Shown here in pieces: positions 21,391 to 30,229 of a DNA stretch of 64,000 bases. The DNA is from Allonocardiopsis opalescens. Its GTDB lineage: Bacteria > Actinomycetota > Actinomycetes > Streptosporangiales > Streptosporangiaceae. The notes below the pieces were generated by a model. That model was not told where the DNA came from, did not search any database, and saw only the letters and a program-made list of their open reading frames with translations. The DNA lies in contig NZ_PVZC01000006.1 of the NCBI RefSeq assembly GCF_003002095.1, positions 186,001-250,000 of the forward strand, written 5' to 3'. The first letter of the stretch is position 1, and every line of letters begins with the position of its first letter. The translations under genes were made by a program, and so were the position numbers.

Positions 21391-24374
21391 TGCGGCTGCA
21401 CCGGCTCACCGTCACGGCCTTCGGGCCCTTCGCCGGCACCGAGCAGGTCGACTTCGACGCGCTGTCGGACGCCGGGCTGTTCCTGATCCACGGCCAGACC
21501 GGCGCCGGGAAGACCTCCGTGCTGGACGCCGTCTGCTTCGCACTGTACGGGCGGGTGCCGGGGCTGCGCGACCAGGCCAAGACCCTGCGCAGCAACCACG
21601 CCCCGCCCGACCGCGCCCCCGAGGCGGTGCTGGAGGCGACGGTGCGCGGCCGGCGGCTGCGCGTCACCCGCTCCCCCGCCTGGGAGCGGCCCAAGCGGCG
21701 CGGCGAGGGCACCACCACCGAGCAGGCCCGGGTGGTGGTCGAGGAGAGGCTGCCCGGCGGCTGGAGCGCGCTGACCACCCGGCTGGACGAGGCCGGGCAG
21801 CTGATCGACCACCTGGTGGGCCTCTCCCTGGACCAGTTCTGCCAGGTGGCGCTGCTCCCGCAGGGCGAGTTCGCCCGCTTCCTGCGCTCGGGCGCCGAGG
21901 AGCGGCGCCGCGCGCTGGAGAAGATCTTCGCCACCCAGGTGTTCACCCGCGCCGAGGACTGGCTGGCCGAGCACGCCCGCGTCCGGCGCCGGGCGGTCGA
22001 GCGGGCCGAGGACGACGTGCGCTCCACCGTGCGCGCCGTCGCCGAGCAGGCCGCCGCCGACCATGCGAGCGCGCCCGAGGAGCTGGCGGAGCTGCACCCG
22101 TGGTCGCGCGGACTGGCCAAAGCCGTCCGGGAGGCGGCCCTGGACGCCGCGTCGGCGGCCGAGCGCGCCGATGCCGAGCGGACGCGGGCCCGCGCCGCGC
22201 TGGCCGAAGGGGAGCGGCTGCTCGGCCTGCGCAGCCGGCACGCCGAGGCCGCGCGGCGCCGGGCCGAACTGGCCGCCGACGACGGCCGCGCGCTGCTGGA
22301 CGAGCGGCTGCGGGCGGCCGAGCGCGCCGCCGGGGTGGTGCCGCTGCTGCGGGCCGCCGACGACCGCGGCGCCCGGCTGGAGAAGTCGCGGCTGACCGCG
22401 CGGGACCGGCTCGACCTGGTGCGCGGCCTGCTCGCCGAGCCCCCGCCCGCCAACGCTCCCCCGTCCGAGGGAGCCCTGGCCGAGGCCGAGCGGGTCCGCC
22501 GCGACGAGGCGGCCCGGCTGGAGCAGCTGCGCGGCGAGGCCGAGCGGCTGGAGGAGGTCACCGCCGAGCTGTCCGGCCTGACCGCCGATATCACCGGCCG
22601 CGAGGCCGACCGCGGCGAGGCGCTGCGGCTGCTGGCCGAGCTGCCCGCCGAGCGCGACCGGCTCCGCGCCGAGCTGGCGGCCGCCCGCGCGGCGGCCGAG
22701 GCCGCCCCCGCCGCCCGGGCCGAGCACGACGCCGCCGAGCGGCGCCGGGCCGGCGCGGTGCGGGCCGAGCGGCTCGCCGCCGAGCTGGCCGAGGCCGAGA
22801 CGGCGGAGCGTGCCGCCACCGACCGCGCGCAGGAGCTGCGCGACGCGCTCCTAGACGTCCGGCAGCGCCGCCTGGACGGGATGGCGGCCGAGCTGGCCGG
22901 CGCGCTCGCCGCCGGGGCGCCCTGCCCGGTCTGCGGCTCCGCCGAGCACCCCGCACCCGCCCGCCCCCGCGACGGCGCGCCCGACGCCGCCGCCGAGCGG
23001 GCGGCCACCGAGCGCTACGAGGCGGCCGACACCGAGCGCCGCCGGGCCGAGAACCGGACGGTGCGGCTGCGCGAGCAGCACGCCGCCGCCCGAGCCGAGG
23101 CCGAGGGGCGCGAGCCCGCGGCGGCCGCCGAGGAACTGCGCCTGCGGGTCGAGCAGCTGCGTGCGGCGGCGCGGGGCGCCGACGACGCGGCCCGGCTGGA
23201 ACGGCGGCTGGCCGAGCTGGACGGCGAACTGGACGCGGCCCGCGAGGCCGACCGCGCGGCCGAGGCGGCCGCCACCCGGCTGCGCGCCCGCCATGCCCAC
23301 CTGGCCGCCGAGGCGGAGCGGCTGCGTGCCCGGCTGGACGCCGCCAGGGGCGCCGACCCCACCCTGAGCGCCCGCGTCGACCGGCTCGGCCAGGAGGCCG
23401 AGCTGATCGCCGCGGCGCTGGCCGCCGTGCGCGACTGGGCGGCCGACGAGCGCGAGGCCGAGGGGGCGCTGGCCGCCGCCCGGGCCGGGGCCCGCGCCGC
23501 CGGCTTCGAGGACCTGCCGGCGGCGCGCGCCGCCGCCCTGTCCGACGCCGAGCGCGGCGAGCTGGGCCGGCGCGCCCGCGCGCACGACGACGAGCTGGCC
23601 GCCGTCACCGCCGAACTGGAGCTGCCCGAGCTGATCGCGGCCGCCGCGGCCGAACCGCCCGACCCGGCCGCGCTGCGGAGCGCCGCCGAAACGGCCGAGA
23701 GCGGCTACCGGCGAATCGACAGGGACGCGGTCCGGCTGGTCGCGAGCGCCGACCGGCTGGACGAGCTGGCCGACGAGCTGGCGGCCCGGCTGGACCGCTG
23801 GCGGCCGCTGGCCCGCGCGCACGCGGTGGCCGACGGGCTGGCCCGGCTGGCGGCCGGTACCTCGGGCGACAACCAGCGGCACATGCGGCTGTCGGCCTAC
23901 GTGCTGGCCGCCCGGCTCGAACAGGTGGTCGCGGCGGCCAACGAGCGGCTGGGGCACATGTCGGGCGGCCGTTACGCCTTCCGGCACAGCCTGGGCCGCG
24001 CGGCCGGCGACCGCAGCCGCTCCGGCGGCGGGCTCGGCCTGCTGGTCTCCGACGCCTGGACCGGCCACGACCGCGACCCGGCCACCCTGTCGGGCGGGGA
24101 GACCTTCATCTGCTCGCTGGCGCTGGCGCTCGGGCTGGGCGATGTGGCGGCGGCCGAGGCGGGCGGCACCGAGATCGCCACCCTCTTCGTGGACGAGGGC
24201 TTCGGCAGCCTGGACGAGGCGACGCTGGACGAGGTGATGGACGTGCTCGACGGCCTGCGCGACGGCGGCCGGGCCGTCGGCATCGTCAGCCACGTGCCCG
24301 ACCTGCGCGGCCGGATCACCACGCAGCTGCACATCCGCAAGGGCGCGCGGGGCTCCACCGTGCGCGCCGGCTGA
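21390..24374 (+). CDS. sbcC: SMC-like ATPase subunit SbcC
   Basis: 994 residues. The Rad50-like ATPase partner of SbcD. Walker A IHGQTGAGKTSVLDA lies near residue 34, followed by a long Ala/Glu/Arg-rich coiled coil. The zinc hook CPVCG is at 512-516, roughly the midpoint, and a second coiled coil leads to the C-terminal lobe. That lobe has the signature LSGGETFICSLALALGL and the Walker B LFVDEGFGSLDE. Two such molecules dimerise through the hook and clamp DNA. Length is within family range. Confidence 0.95.
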   Translation: MRLHRLTVTAFGPFAGTEQVDFDALSDAGLFLIHGQTGAGKTSVLDAVCFALYGRVPGLRDQAKTLRSNHAPPDRAPEAVLEATVRGRRLRVTRSPAWERPKRRGEGTTTEQARVVVEERLPGGWSALTTRLDEAGQLIDHLVGLSLDQFCQVALLPQGEFARFLRSGAEERRRALEKIFATQVFTRAEDWLAEHARVRRRAVERAEDDVRSTVRAVAEQAAADHASAPEELAELHPWSRGLAKAVREAALDAASAAERADAERTRARAALAEGERLLGLRSRHAEAARRRAELAADDGRALLDERLRAAERAAGVVPLLRAADDRGARLEKSRLTARDRLDLVRGLLAEPPPANAPPSEGALAEAERVRRDEAARLEQLRGEAERLEEVTAELSGLTADITGREADRGEALRLLAELPAERDRLRAELAAARAAAEAAPAARAEHDAAERRRAGAVRAERLAAELAEAETAERAATDRAQELRDALLDVRQRRLDGMAAELAGALAAGAPCPVCGSAEHPAPARPRDGAPDAAAERAATERYEAADTERRRAENRTVRLREQHAAARAEAEGREPAAAAEELRLRVEQLRAAARGADDAARLERRLAELDGELDAAREADRAAEAAATRLRARHAHLAAEAERLRARLDAARGADPTLSARVDRLGQEAELIAAALAAVRDWAADEREAEGALAAARAGARAAGFEDLPAARAAALSDAERGELGRRARAHDDELAAVTAELELPELIAAAAAEPPDPAALRSAAETAESGYRRIDRDAVRLVASADRLDELADELAARLDRWRPLARAHAVADGLARLAAGTSGDNQRHMRLSAYVLAARLEQVVAAANERLGHMSGGRYAFRHSLGRAAGDRSRSGGGLGLLVSDAWTGHDRDPATLSGGETFICSLALALGLGDVAAAEAGGTEIATLFVDEGFGSLDEATLDEVMDVLDGLRDGGRAVGIVSHVPDLRGRITTQLHIRKGARGSTVRAG

Positions 24375-24393
24375 GCGGGCGGCCCCGGACGCG

Positions 24394-24426
24394 GCAGGGC
24401 CCCGCCGCGGTGCGGCGGGGCCCTGC
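24394..24426. terminator. Bidirectional terminator between sbcC and the surface-protein gene
   Basis: Perfect 15-base stem GCAGGGCCCCGCCGC / GCGGCGGGGCCCTGC with a GGT loop, between converging genes. Confidence 0.8.
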
Positions 24427-24442
24427 GCACGGCGCGGACCGA

Positions 24443-25213
24443 TCAGGCCTCGGCCGATCCGTCGCCCAGGTCGACCTGGCGGCGGCGGGTGGACGCCAGC
24501 AGCGCCCCACCGGCCAGCGCGGCGGCGGTGCCCACGAGCGCGATCGTGCTCGCGGCGTCGCCGCCGGTGACCGGCAGCACCTCCGCGTCGTCGTCGCCGT
24601 CGTCGCCACCGGTGTCGTCGCCGTCGTCGTCGCCACCGTCGGCCGGGGGCTCACCGGGCTCCCGCGGCGGCACCGGGTCGTCGGGGTCGTCCGGGTCCTC
24701 GGGCTCCTCAGGCGGGTCCGTGGGGTCCGGGGCCGGCGGGTCGGTGGGGTCCGGCGGGTCGGTCGGGTCCGGCGGATCCGTGGGGTCCGGCGGATCGGTC
24801 GGGTCCGGCGGGTCGGTCGGGTCCGGCGGATCCGTGGGGTCCGGCGGGTCAGTCGGGTCCGGCGGGTCGGTCGGGTCCGGCGGATCCGTGGGATCCGGCG
24901 GGTCGGTCGGCTCCGGCCCCGGGTCGACGATGTCGTTCAGACCGTCGCTCACCCCGCCGACGACCTCACCGAGGCCGTCGGTGACACCGCCGACCACGTC
25001 GGTGATCGGGCCGCTCTGCGGCTGCGGCGCCGGCGCGGCGGCCGCGACCGGCTCCACCCGGGCGATCTGCTCGGAGACCGCGTTCACCTCGGCCTCGGAC
25101 GCTTCCTCGTAGCCGGCGTCGGACACGGTGTCCGCCGAGGCCGCTCCCGCGGCGAACGGGGCGAGCCCGATCGCGAGCGCCGGAACGATCGGGAACAGCA
25201 AACGCCGCCTCAT
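24443..25213 (-). CDS. LPXTG-anchored surface protein with Pro-Asp-Thr repeats
   Basis: About 256 residues. The signal peptide is MRRRLLFPIVPALAIGLAPF ending near ASA, followed by an acidic linker and then about ten repeats of PPDPTD. An Asp/Gly/Glu-rich spacer leads to the sorting signal LPVTGG, a hydrophobic helix and RRR. Sortase would attach it to peptidoglycan, with the Pro-rich stretch acting as a wall-spanning stalk and no folded domain beyond it. ATG 25213 has GGAAG six bases upstream; an ATG at 25264 would give a longer N terminus. Next to a second LPXTG gene; no sortase gene is in the window. Confidence 0.8.
   Translation of the reverse strand: MRRRLLFPIVPALAIGLAPFAAGAASADTVSDAGYEEASEAEVNAVSEQIARVEPVAAAAPAPQPQSGPITDVVGGVTDGLGEVVGGVSDGLNDIVDPGPEPTDPPDPTDPPDPTDPPDPTDPPDPTDPPDPTDPPDPTDPPDPTDPPDPTDPPDPTDPPAPDPTDPPEEPEDPDDPDDPVPPREPGEPPADGGDDDGDDTGGDDGDDDAEVLPVTGGDAASTIALVGTAAALAGGALLASTRRRQVDLGDGSAEA
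24718..24915 (-). repeat. 18-bp tandem repeats encoding PPDPTD
   Basis: About eleven near-identical 18-bp units (plus-strand pattern GTCCGGCGG[G/A]TC[G/C]GTCGG) within the surface-protein gene. Synonymous differences mark individual units. Such arrays change length by slippage, so the stalk may vary between strains. Confidence 0.85.
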
Positions 25214-25444
25214 CGACCGCTTCCGGCCATCTTCGTTCTGCGCACCACTGTTCTGTTCAGGCATCCCCTCTACCGTTCTGCAGTTGCCGATGATGCCCGG
25301 CTCCAGCTGGATCGGTGACCGAGCACCGGGTGAAACGTCAATCCAGCGCGGGCTACTGATACCACAGCCGGTAAATGATCGCCACGCACGGAACAGGTGC
25401 GCGAACTTGACATATCGAGGCGTTATCAAGCCGTGTCGCGCCCG

Positions 25445-26062
25445 CTACCGGTGCGGGCGCCACCGGGACAGGAGCATCAGCCCGCCGCCCGCCACCACCG
25501 CGACCCCGACGGCGGCCAGCAGCCAGCCGAGCGACGCGCCCGTGCGCGGCAGCTCGCCCTCCGGTGGAGCGGGTCGCTCCGAGGGACCGCGCGAGGGCTC
25601 GGCCGGCGGCTCCGAAGGGGTCGGGGACGGCCCGCGCGAGGGCTCGGCCGGCGGGCTGGACGGCTCGGGCGTCGGCGTGCGCGAGGGCAGTTCGTAGGGG
25701 GGCGACGAGGGCCGCTCGTACGGCGGCTCCTCCGACGGCTTGTCCGGCTCGGTGGGCGGCCCGTAGGGCGGGACGTCCGGCTCGCTCTCCTCGGGCGCGG
25801 GCCTGTCGGGCTCCGACGGCAGCGGCCCCGAGGGCTCGCCGTACCCGGGCGGCGTGGCATAGGCCGGTCCGCCGTCGTAGCCGTAGTCGTCCGCCGCGAG
25901 GGGCGCGGCTCCCGCCCCGATGCCCATCGCCGCCAGGCCGATGGCGGCCGCCGCCACCGCCGCGGCGCGACGCGCCATGCGCTCCGGCGTCCGACGTCCG
26001 CGCTGTGTCCTGGTCCTGTCCACACCCACCGGAATTCCCCGTTCGCTGACGAGCGGACTCAC
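25445..26062 (-). CDS. LPXTG-type surface protein, Pro/Ser/Glu-rich
   Basis: 205 residues from GTG 26062 (an ATG at 25978, 28 codons in, is an alternative start right before the signal peptide). Signal peptide ARRAAAVAAAAIGLAAMGIG, then a Tyr/Gly/Pro-rich head, then a disordered Pro/Ser/Glu region with two copies of PAEPSRGPS. The sorting signal LPRTG is followed by a hydrophobic helix and a basic tail (RWRPHR). No enzymatic domain. It probably extends from the cell wall like its neighbour; the two are separated by about 230 bp and may have separate promoters. Confidence 0.75.
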   Translation of the reverse strand: MSPLVSERGIPVGVDRTRTQRGRRTPERMARRAAAVAAAAIGLAAMGIGAGAAPLAADDYGYDGGPAYATPPGYGEPSGPLPSEPDRPAPEESEPDVPPYGPPTEPDKPSEEPPYERPSSPPYELPSRTPTPEPSSPPAEPSRGPSPTPSEPPAEPSRGPSERPAPPEGELPRTGASLGWLLAAVGVAVVAGGGLMLLSRWRPHR

Positions 26063-26168
26063 CGTCCGCTCACTGTGTGAAGTCGATCAACTACTAAACG
26101 AGGTCAACGGTAGCAAGGTAACGGCCCGGAAGGGCCTGGGATCGCCGAGCCGGGCGGTGGACCTCCGG

Positions 26169-28217
26169 TTATTCGCGCCGCTGCCCGCCCTGCGCCCGGC
26201 GGTCGAGTTCGGCCAGGTAGGCGTTGTAGGCGTCCAGATCGGAGTCGCCGCCCGCGCCGCCGCGGGCGGCGTGGCGCTCCCGGCGCCGCTCGGTGCGCTC
26301 GTCGTCGCGGATCCACTGCACGAAGAGCGCGGCCAGCACGATCAGGTTCGGGACCTCGCCGAAGGACCAGGCGATGCCGCCGCCCGCGTTCTGGTCCTCC
26401 AGCACCGTGGGCCCCCACGGCCGTTCCACCAGCGCGTACCACTCCGGTGCGATCGGCCCGCTCAGGCTCATCAGCGCCATGCCGAAGAAGGCGTGGAAGG
26501 CCATCGTGACGAACAGCAGCAGGATGCGCAGCAGGTGCGGGATCGAGCGCGGCGCGGGGTCGACCCCGATGATCAGCCAGAAGAACAGCGCGCCCACCAG
26601 CAGGAAGTGCACGCTCATGTAGAGGTGCCCCAGGTGGTTGTTCATCAGGTAGCCGAACAGCGGGGTGAAGTACAGCGCGAAGGTGCTGCCGACGAACAGG
26701 GCGGTGGCCACCAGCGGATGGCTGAGCACCGCGAAGAAGCGGCTGTGCAGCGCCAGCACCAGCCACTCGCGCGGACCGCGGTCGCCGCGCCGCTCGGCCG
26801 GGCGCAGCGCGCGCAGCGCCAGGGTGACCGGGGCGCCCAGCACCAGGAAGATCGGGGTGACCATGTTCAGCGTCATGTGCTGCACCATGTGCACGCTGAA
26901 CATGATCGGGGCGTAGCTGGCCACACCGGTGAGGTTCACCGCCACGACGGTGAGGAGCCCGATCGCCCAGGAGACGGTGCGGCCCAGCGGCCAGCGGTCG
27001 CCCCGGCGGCGCAGCCGCAGCAGTGCCGCCGCGTACAGGCCGCCGAGCACCGCCACGAGCAGGATGAAGAAGAGGTCGGGCCGCCACAGGGTGAGCAGCG
27101 TCTGCGCGCTGACCGGCGGCGGCATCGAGAAGCCCAGCACCTCGCGTACGGGGTCGACGGTGCCCTCGCGCGGCGGCGGCGGCGCGGTGCGCGCCAGCGC
27201 CACCGCGAGCCCGATGACGGCCGACATCAGCACCACCTCGCCGCCGGCCAGCCGCAGGAAGGCGTGCCTGCGGCCCTCGGCCAGCGCGGGCAGGGTGACC
27301 GTGCGGTGCCGCCAGCCCAGGTAGCCCAGCACGGCGAAGCCGATGGTCTTGGCCACCATGAGCAGCCCGTACGGGGTGGTGAACAGCTGCCCCACGTCGC
27401 TGAGCCGGGCCAGCGCGCTGGCCGCGCCGCTGACCGCGACCCCGATGTAGGCCCACAGCGCGACCCTGCTGTAGCGGTGGGCCGCCGTGGAGAGTTCGGC
27501 GCCGCCGCGCAGGGCGTACCAGACCACCGCGCACAGCCCGCCCGCCCACACCGAGATGGTCAGCACGTGCAGCGCCAGCCCGGTGGTGGCGAGTTCGTGG
27601 TTGCCGGCGGCCGCGGCGTGGCCGGTGAGCGGCGGCGGCAGCAGCGCGACCAGCGCCGTGGCGAGCAGCGCCAGCGCGGCGGGCGCGCCGGTGGCGGTGC
27701 GGCCGAACAGCGCGACGGCGGTGACCAGCAGGATGACCAGCATCAGCGCGACGCCCTGGTCGACCTGGCCCGCGTAGCTGGTGATCTGGTCGCCCACCAG
27801 TTCGGTGACGGGGTAGCCGAAGATCTCCGAGAGCTGGAAGACCAGGGTGGCGGCGGCGGCCACCCCCCACAGCAGCGCCGTCCACGACGCGGCCCGCACC
27901 AGGCCCTCGGCCTCGGTGCTCAGCCGGCCCTTGGCCGAGGGCAGCCCGACGGAGGCGAGCAGCAGCAGGCCGACCGTGAGCACGGCGGCCACGTCCATGA
28001 CGTGCCGGCTGACCGGCAGCCCCCACCGGGTGAGCGCCCCCGCGTCGGGCAGGCCGGGGATGACGCGGGCGGTGACGCTGCCGCCCAGTACCAGGCCGAG
28101 CAGGAGCGCGACGGCACCCGCGGCCAGCGCGGCCGCCGCGATGAACGGCAGCGCGCCGGGGTCGCGGCCGCCGTCGGCGCGTCCCGGGGCGCTCTCCTTG
28201 CTCAGGCTGTCAGTCAC
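26169..28217 (-). CDS. CopD-CtaG fusion (copper resistance D / cytochrome c oxidase assembly)
   Basis: 682 residues, polytopic. The N-terminal half (about 25-370) is CopD-like with HELATTGLALHVLTISVWAGGL carrying the conserved His-Trp. The C-terminal half is a CtaG_Cox11-type (DUF1404) domain: FSVHMVQHMTLNMV, LYFTPLF, GHLYMSVHFLLVGALFFW and FHAFFGMALMS with conserved His. Such fusions are common in actinobacteria and are linked to copper delivery to cytochrome oxidase. GTG 28217 has GAGGAG; the upstream 55-residue membrane protein ends one base before it, so they form an operon. A His/Asp/Arg-rich cytoplasmic tail ends the protein. Confidence 0.9.
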   Translation of the reverse strand: MTDSLSKESAPGRADGGRDPGALPFIAAAALAAGAVALLLGLVLGGSVTARVIPGLPDAGALTRWGLPVSRHVMDVAAVLTVGLLLLASVGLPSAKGRLSTEAEGLVRAASWTALLWGVAAAATLVFQLSEIFGYPVTELVGDQITSYAGQVDQGVALMLVILLVTAVALFGRTATGAPAALALLATALVALLPPPLTGHAAAAGNHELATTGLALHVLTISVWAGGLCAVVWYALRGGAELSTAAHRYSRVALWAYIGVAVSGAASALARLSDVGQLFTTPYGLLMVAKTIGFAVLGYLGWRHRTVTLPALAEGRRHAFLRLAGGEVVLMSAVIGLAVALARTAPPPPREGTVDPVREVLGFSMPPPVSAQTLLTLWRPDLFFILLVAVLGGLYAAALLRLRRRGDRWPLGRTVSWAIGLLTVVAVNLTGVASYAPIMFSVHMVQHMTLNMVTPIFLVLGAPVTLALRALRPAERRGDRGPREWLVLALHSRFFAVLSHPLVATALFVGSTFALYFTPLFGYLMNNHLGHLYMSVHFLLVGALFFWLIIGVDPAPRSIPHLLRILLLFVTMAFHAFFGMALMSLSGPIAPEWYALVERPWGPTVLEDQNAGGGIAWSFGEVPNLIVLAALFVQWIRDDERTERRRERHAARGGAGGDSDLDAYNAYLAELDRRAQGGQRRE

Positions 28218-28218
28218 G

Positions 28219-28386
28219 TCACTCCTCAGGGGGACCGGGCTCGCCGCGCGGCCCGGCCCAGCGGCGGATCACCAGCACCGCGGCGAGCACGCCCACGGCC
28301 ATGCCGACGACCGCCCACAGCCAGGCGGGATCGACCTCGGGCAGCGGGACCGGCCAGGCGCCGGGGGACGGCGAGCGCGGTGTCAC
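28219..28386 (-). CDS. Small single-pass membrane protein upstream of copD-ctaG
   Basis: 55 residues (MTPRSPSPGAWPVPLPEV start; helix AWLWAVVGMAVGVLAAVLVI; basic RRWAGPRGEP tail). The GTG at 28386 lies six bases after TACCCT, a leaderless design. The stop is one base before the CopD-CtaG start, with the shared GAGGAGTGA acting as that gene's ribosome site. Too short for many gene callers. A role as small subunit or leader for copper/oxidase assembly is inferred from position only. Confidence 0.65.
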   Translation of the reverse strand: MTPRSPSPGAWPVPLPEVDPAWLWAVVGMAVGVLAAVLVIRRWAGPRGEPGPPEE

Positions 28387-28392
28387 GCCCTA

Positions 28393-28398
28393 AGGGTA
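28393..28398 (-). promoter_or_regulatory. Leaderless -10 box for the copD-ctaG operon
   Basis: TACCCT on the minus strand, then six bases, then GTG 28386. Confidence 0.5.
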
Positions 28399-28450
28399 AT
28401 GACGGTTCCGGGAACGGGGACACCGGTCCCGGCCGGGCGTCAGTGCGGAC

Positions 28451-30175
28451 TCACCTCCGGGTGAGGGCCCGGAAGCGGCGGCGCAGCCCGCCGGGCACCA
28501 TCGCCCTGCCCCACGACGGCGTGCGCCGCGCCAGGCCGAGCGCGATGCGGCGGCCATGCAGTACCCACTGGGCCCGCGTCCAGGCGCGCAGCCGGTCGGA
28601 GCGGGTGGGCGCGTAGCCCGCGCGGTAGTCCAGCCGCAGCTGGGCCTGGCGCGCGGCCAGGCGGTGCCGTTCGGCGACGCCGCGCCAGTGGGCGGCCTTG
28701 CCCTGCCAGTCGGTCAGCTCCTTCTTGCGGCCGGTGACCTCGGCGGCCGGCTGGAAGGCCCACTCGGTGCCGTCGAGCAGGAAGTCGTCGAACAGCTCGG
28801 CCACCACGTCGTCGAGGTCCTCGCCCTCATCGCGCACCCGCTCGGCGCGGGCGAAGGACATCGAGCGCTCGAAGCGGGCGGTGGCCGGCGGGCGGCCGTC
28901 GCCCGACGCCATGGACAGCTGCACCAGGCCGAGGTCGCGCTGGTCGGCCAGCCGGATCAGCCGCTGCAGCGCCCCCGAGGTGGGTACCCAGCCGGCCGGG
29001 ACCACGAAGCGGTACGGCACGGCCCGGTCGCGGCCCGGGTCGGCTTCGACCAGGCGGACGCGCTGGTCGGTGCGGTAGTTCTCCCGCAGCAGCCGCAGGT
29101 CGAACTGGGGGTCCTGGAGCGGGTCGCCGCGGCGGTCCGACAGCTCCGACCACGGGCCCACCAGGCTGACCCGCACGTCGGTGACGGCGCCGCCCAGCAG
29201 GCCGTCGACGGTGGCGATGACGTCGGCGGCGTCCGCGCCCGCCGCGTGCACCACCGCGTCGATCCCGGGCACCTGCCACTGCCGGCCGGCCGCGCCGCGC
29301 CGCCAGCGCGGCTGCGGCACCCGCTGGTTCACCAGCGGCTCGCGGTAGCGCTTGCCGGTCTCCCTGTTCTGCTGCATCTGGGTGAGGCCGAGGTGCCAGC
29401 TGCTGGCCCGGGGGTCCAGTTCGGGGATGAACACCGCGCCGGTCTGCGCCAGCCGGTAGCCGAACTCGCTGTCGCCGCCCAGCAGCAGCGCGCGGTCCAT
29501 GCCGCCGGCCTCGTGGTAGAGCTCGCGGCGCAGCGAGCCGGTGGCGCCGACGTAGACGTGGTAGGAGCGGTGCCCGGAGGTGCGCAGGGCGTCGGAGCGC
29601 TCGATGTGCTCGTCCACCCAGTGCGCCTGGCTCTCGGCGAGGTCGAACAGCGCGGCCGCGGCGCCGTCGGCGACCGCCTTGGCGGCCTCCTCGGGGGTGG
29701 GGCGGCCCTCGGTGTAGGGCACCATCCGCTTGTGGCCGAGCACCACCAGGTGGTCGGCGAGGTGGTGCCAGCGGGCCTGCGCCTCGACGTGCTCGCGGAA
29801 GACGAGCATGTCGGAGTCCAGCCGCAGCACGATGTCGCCCTCGGCGGCGAGCACGCCGCAGTGGAAGGCGTGCCCGGAGCCCCACTTGCCGTCGTCGCTG
29901 GTGATCAGCCGGGTGCGCTCGGGCTTGATCTCCGGCAGCCGCAGCGGGGGCTCGCTGTTGTCGTCGACGACGATCACGTCGAGCAGCTCGGCCGGGTAGC
30001 TCTGCGAGGCGAGCGAGGCGAGGGTCACGTCGAGTTTGTGCTGGGCGCCGTAGGCGGGGATCACCACGCTGACGCTGAGCGTGGGCGTCCACGCGCCCAG
30101 CTCGGCGGGCTGGAGCGACCCGTAGTCGTTGTGCCGGATGCGCGGCTGACGCCCGCCCTGACCGCTGCTGTCCAC
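28451..30175 (-). CDS. Family 2 glycosyltransferase
   Basis: 574 residues. The GT-A domain is in the first 260: VSVVIPAYGAQHKLDVTLASL, VIVVDDNSEPPL, then LRLDSDMLVF with the metal-binding DxD, and MDRALLLGGDSEFGYRLAQTG near the acceptor site. The C-terminal 300 residues are an accessory region rich in Arg and Asp without a recognised domain. GTG 30175 has AAGGA nine bases upstream. Third gene of a minus-strand run of GT2 genes, 54 bp after the one at 30230. Probably builds a surface polysaccharide or wall polymer. Confidence 0.85.
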   Translation of the reverse strand: MDSSGQGGRQPRIRHNDYGSLQPAELGAWTPTLSVSVVIPAYGAQHKLDVTLASLASQSYPAELLDVIVVDDNSEPPLRLPEIKPERTRLITSDDGKWGSGHAFHCGVLAAEGDIVLRLDSDMLVFREHVEAQARWHHLADHLVVLGHKRMVPYTEGRPTPEEAAKAVADGAAAALFDLAESQAHWVDEHIERSDALRTSGHRSYHVYVGATGSLRRELYHEAGGMDRALLLGGDSEFGYRLAQTGAVFIPELDPRASSWHLGLTQMQQNRETGKRYREPLVNQRVPQPRWRRGAAGRQWQVPGIDAVVHAAGADAADVIATVDGLLGGAVTDVRVSLVGPWSELSDRRGDPLQDPQFDLRLLRENYRTDQRVRLVEADPGRDRAVPYRFVVPAGWVPTSGALQRLIRLADQRDLGLVQLSMASGDGRPPATARFERSMSFARAERVRDEGEDLDDVVAELFDDFLLDGTEWAFQPAAEVTGRKKELTDWQGKAAHWRGVAERHRLAARQAQLRLDYRAGYAPTRSDRLRAWTRAQWVLHGRRIALGLARRTPSWGRAMVPGGLRRRFRALTRR

Positions 30176-30229
30176 TGTCGTGTGTCCTTCGCTCCGTGTG
30201 CTCCGGTGTTCGGTGTGGTCGCGCGGGCC

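Noticed and set aside
24718-24915. CRISPR-like array
   Set aside because: The units are contiguous, without spacers, and encode in-frame PPDPTD repeats of a surface protein.
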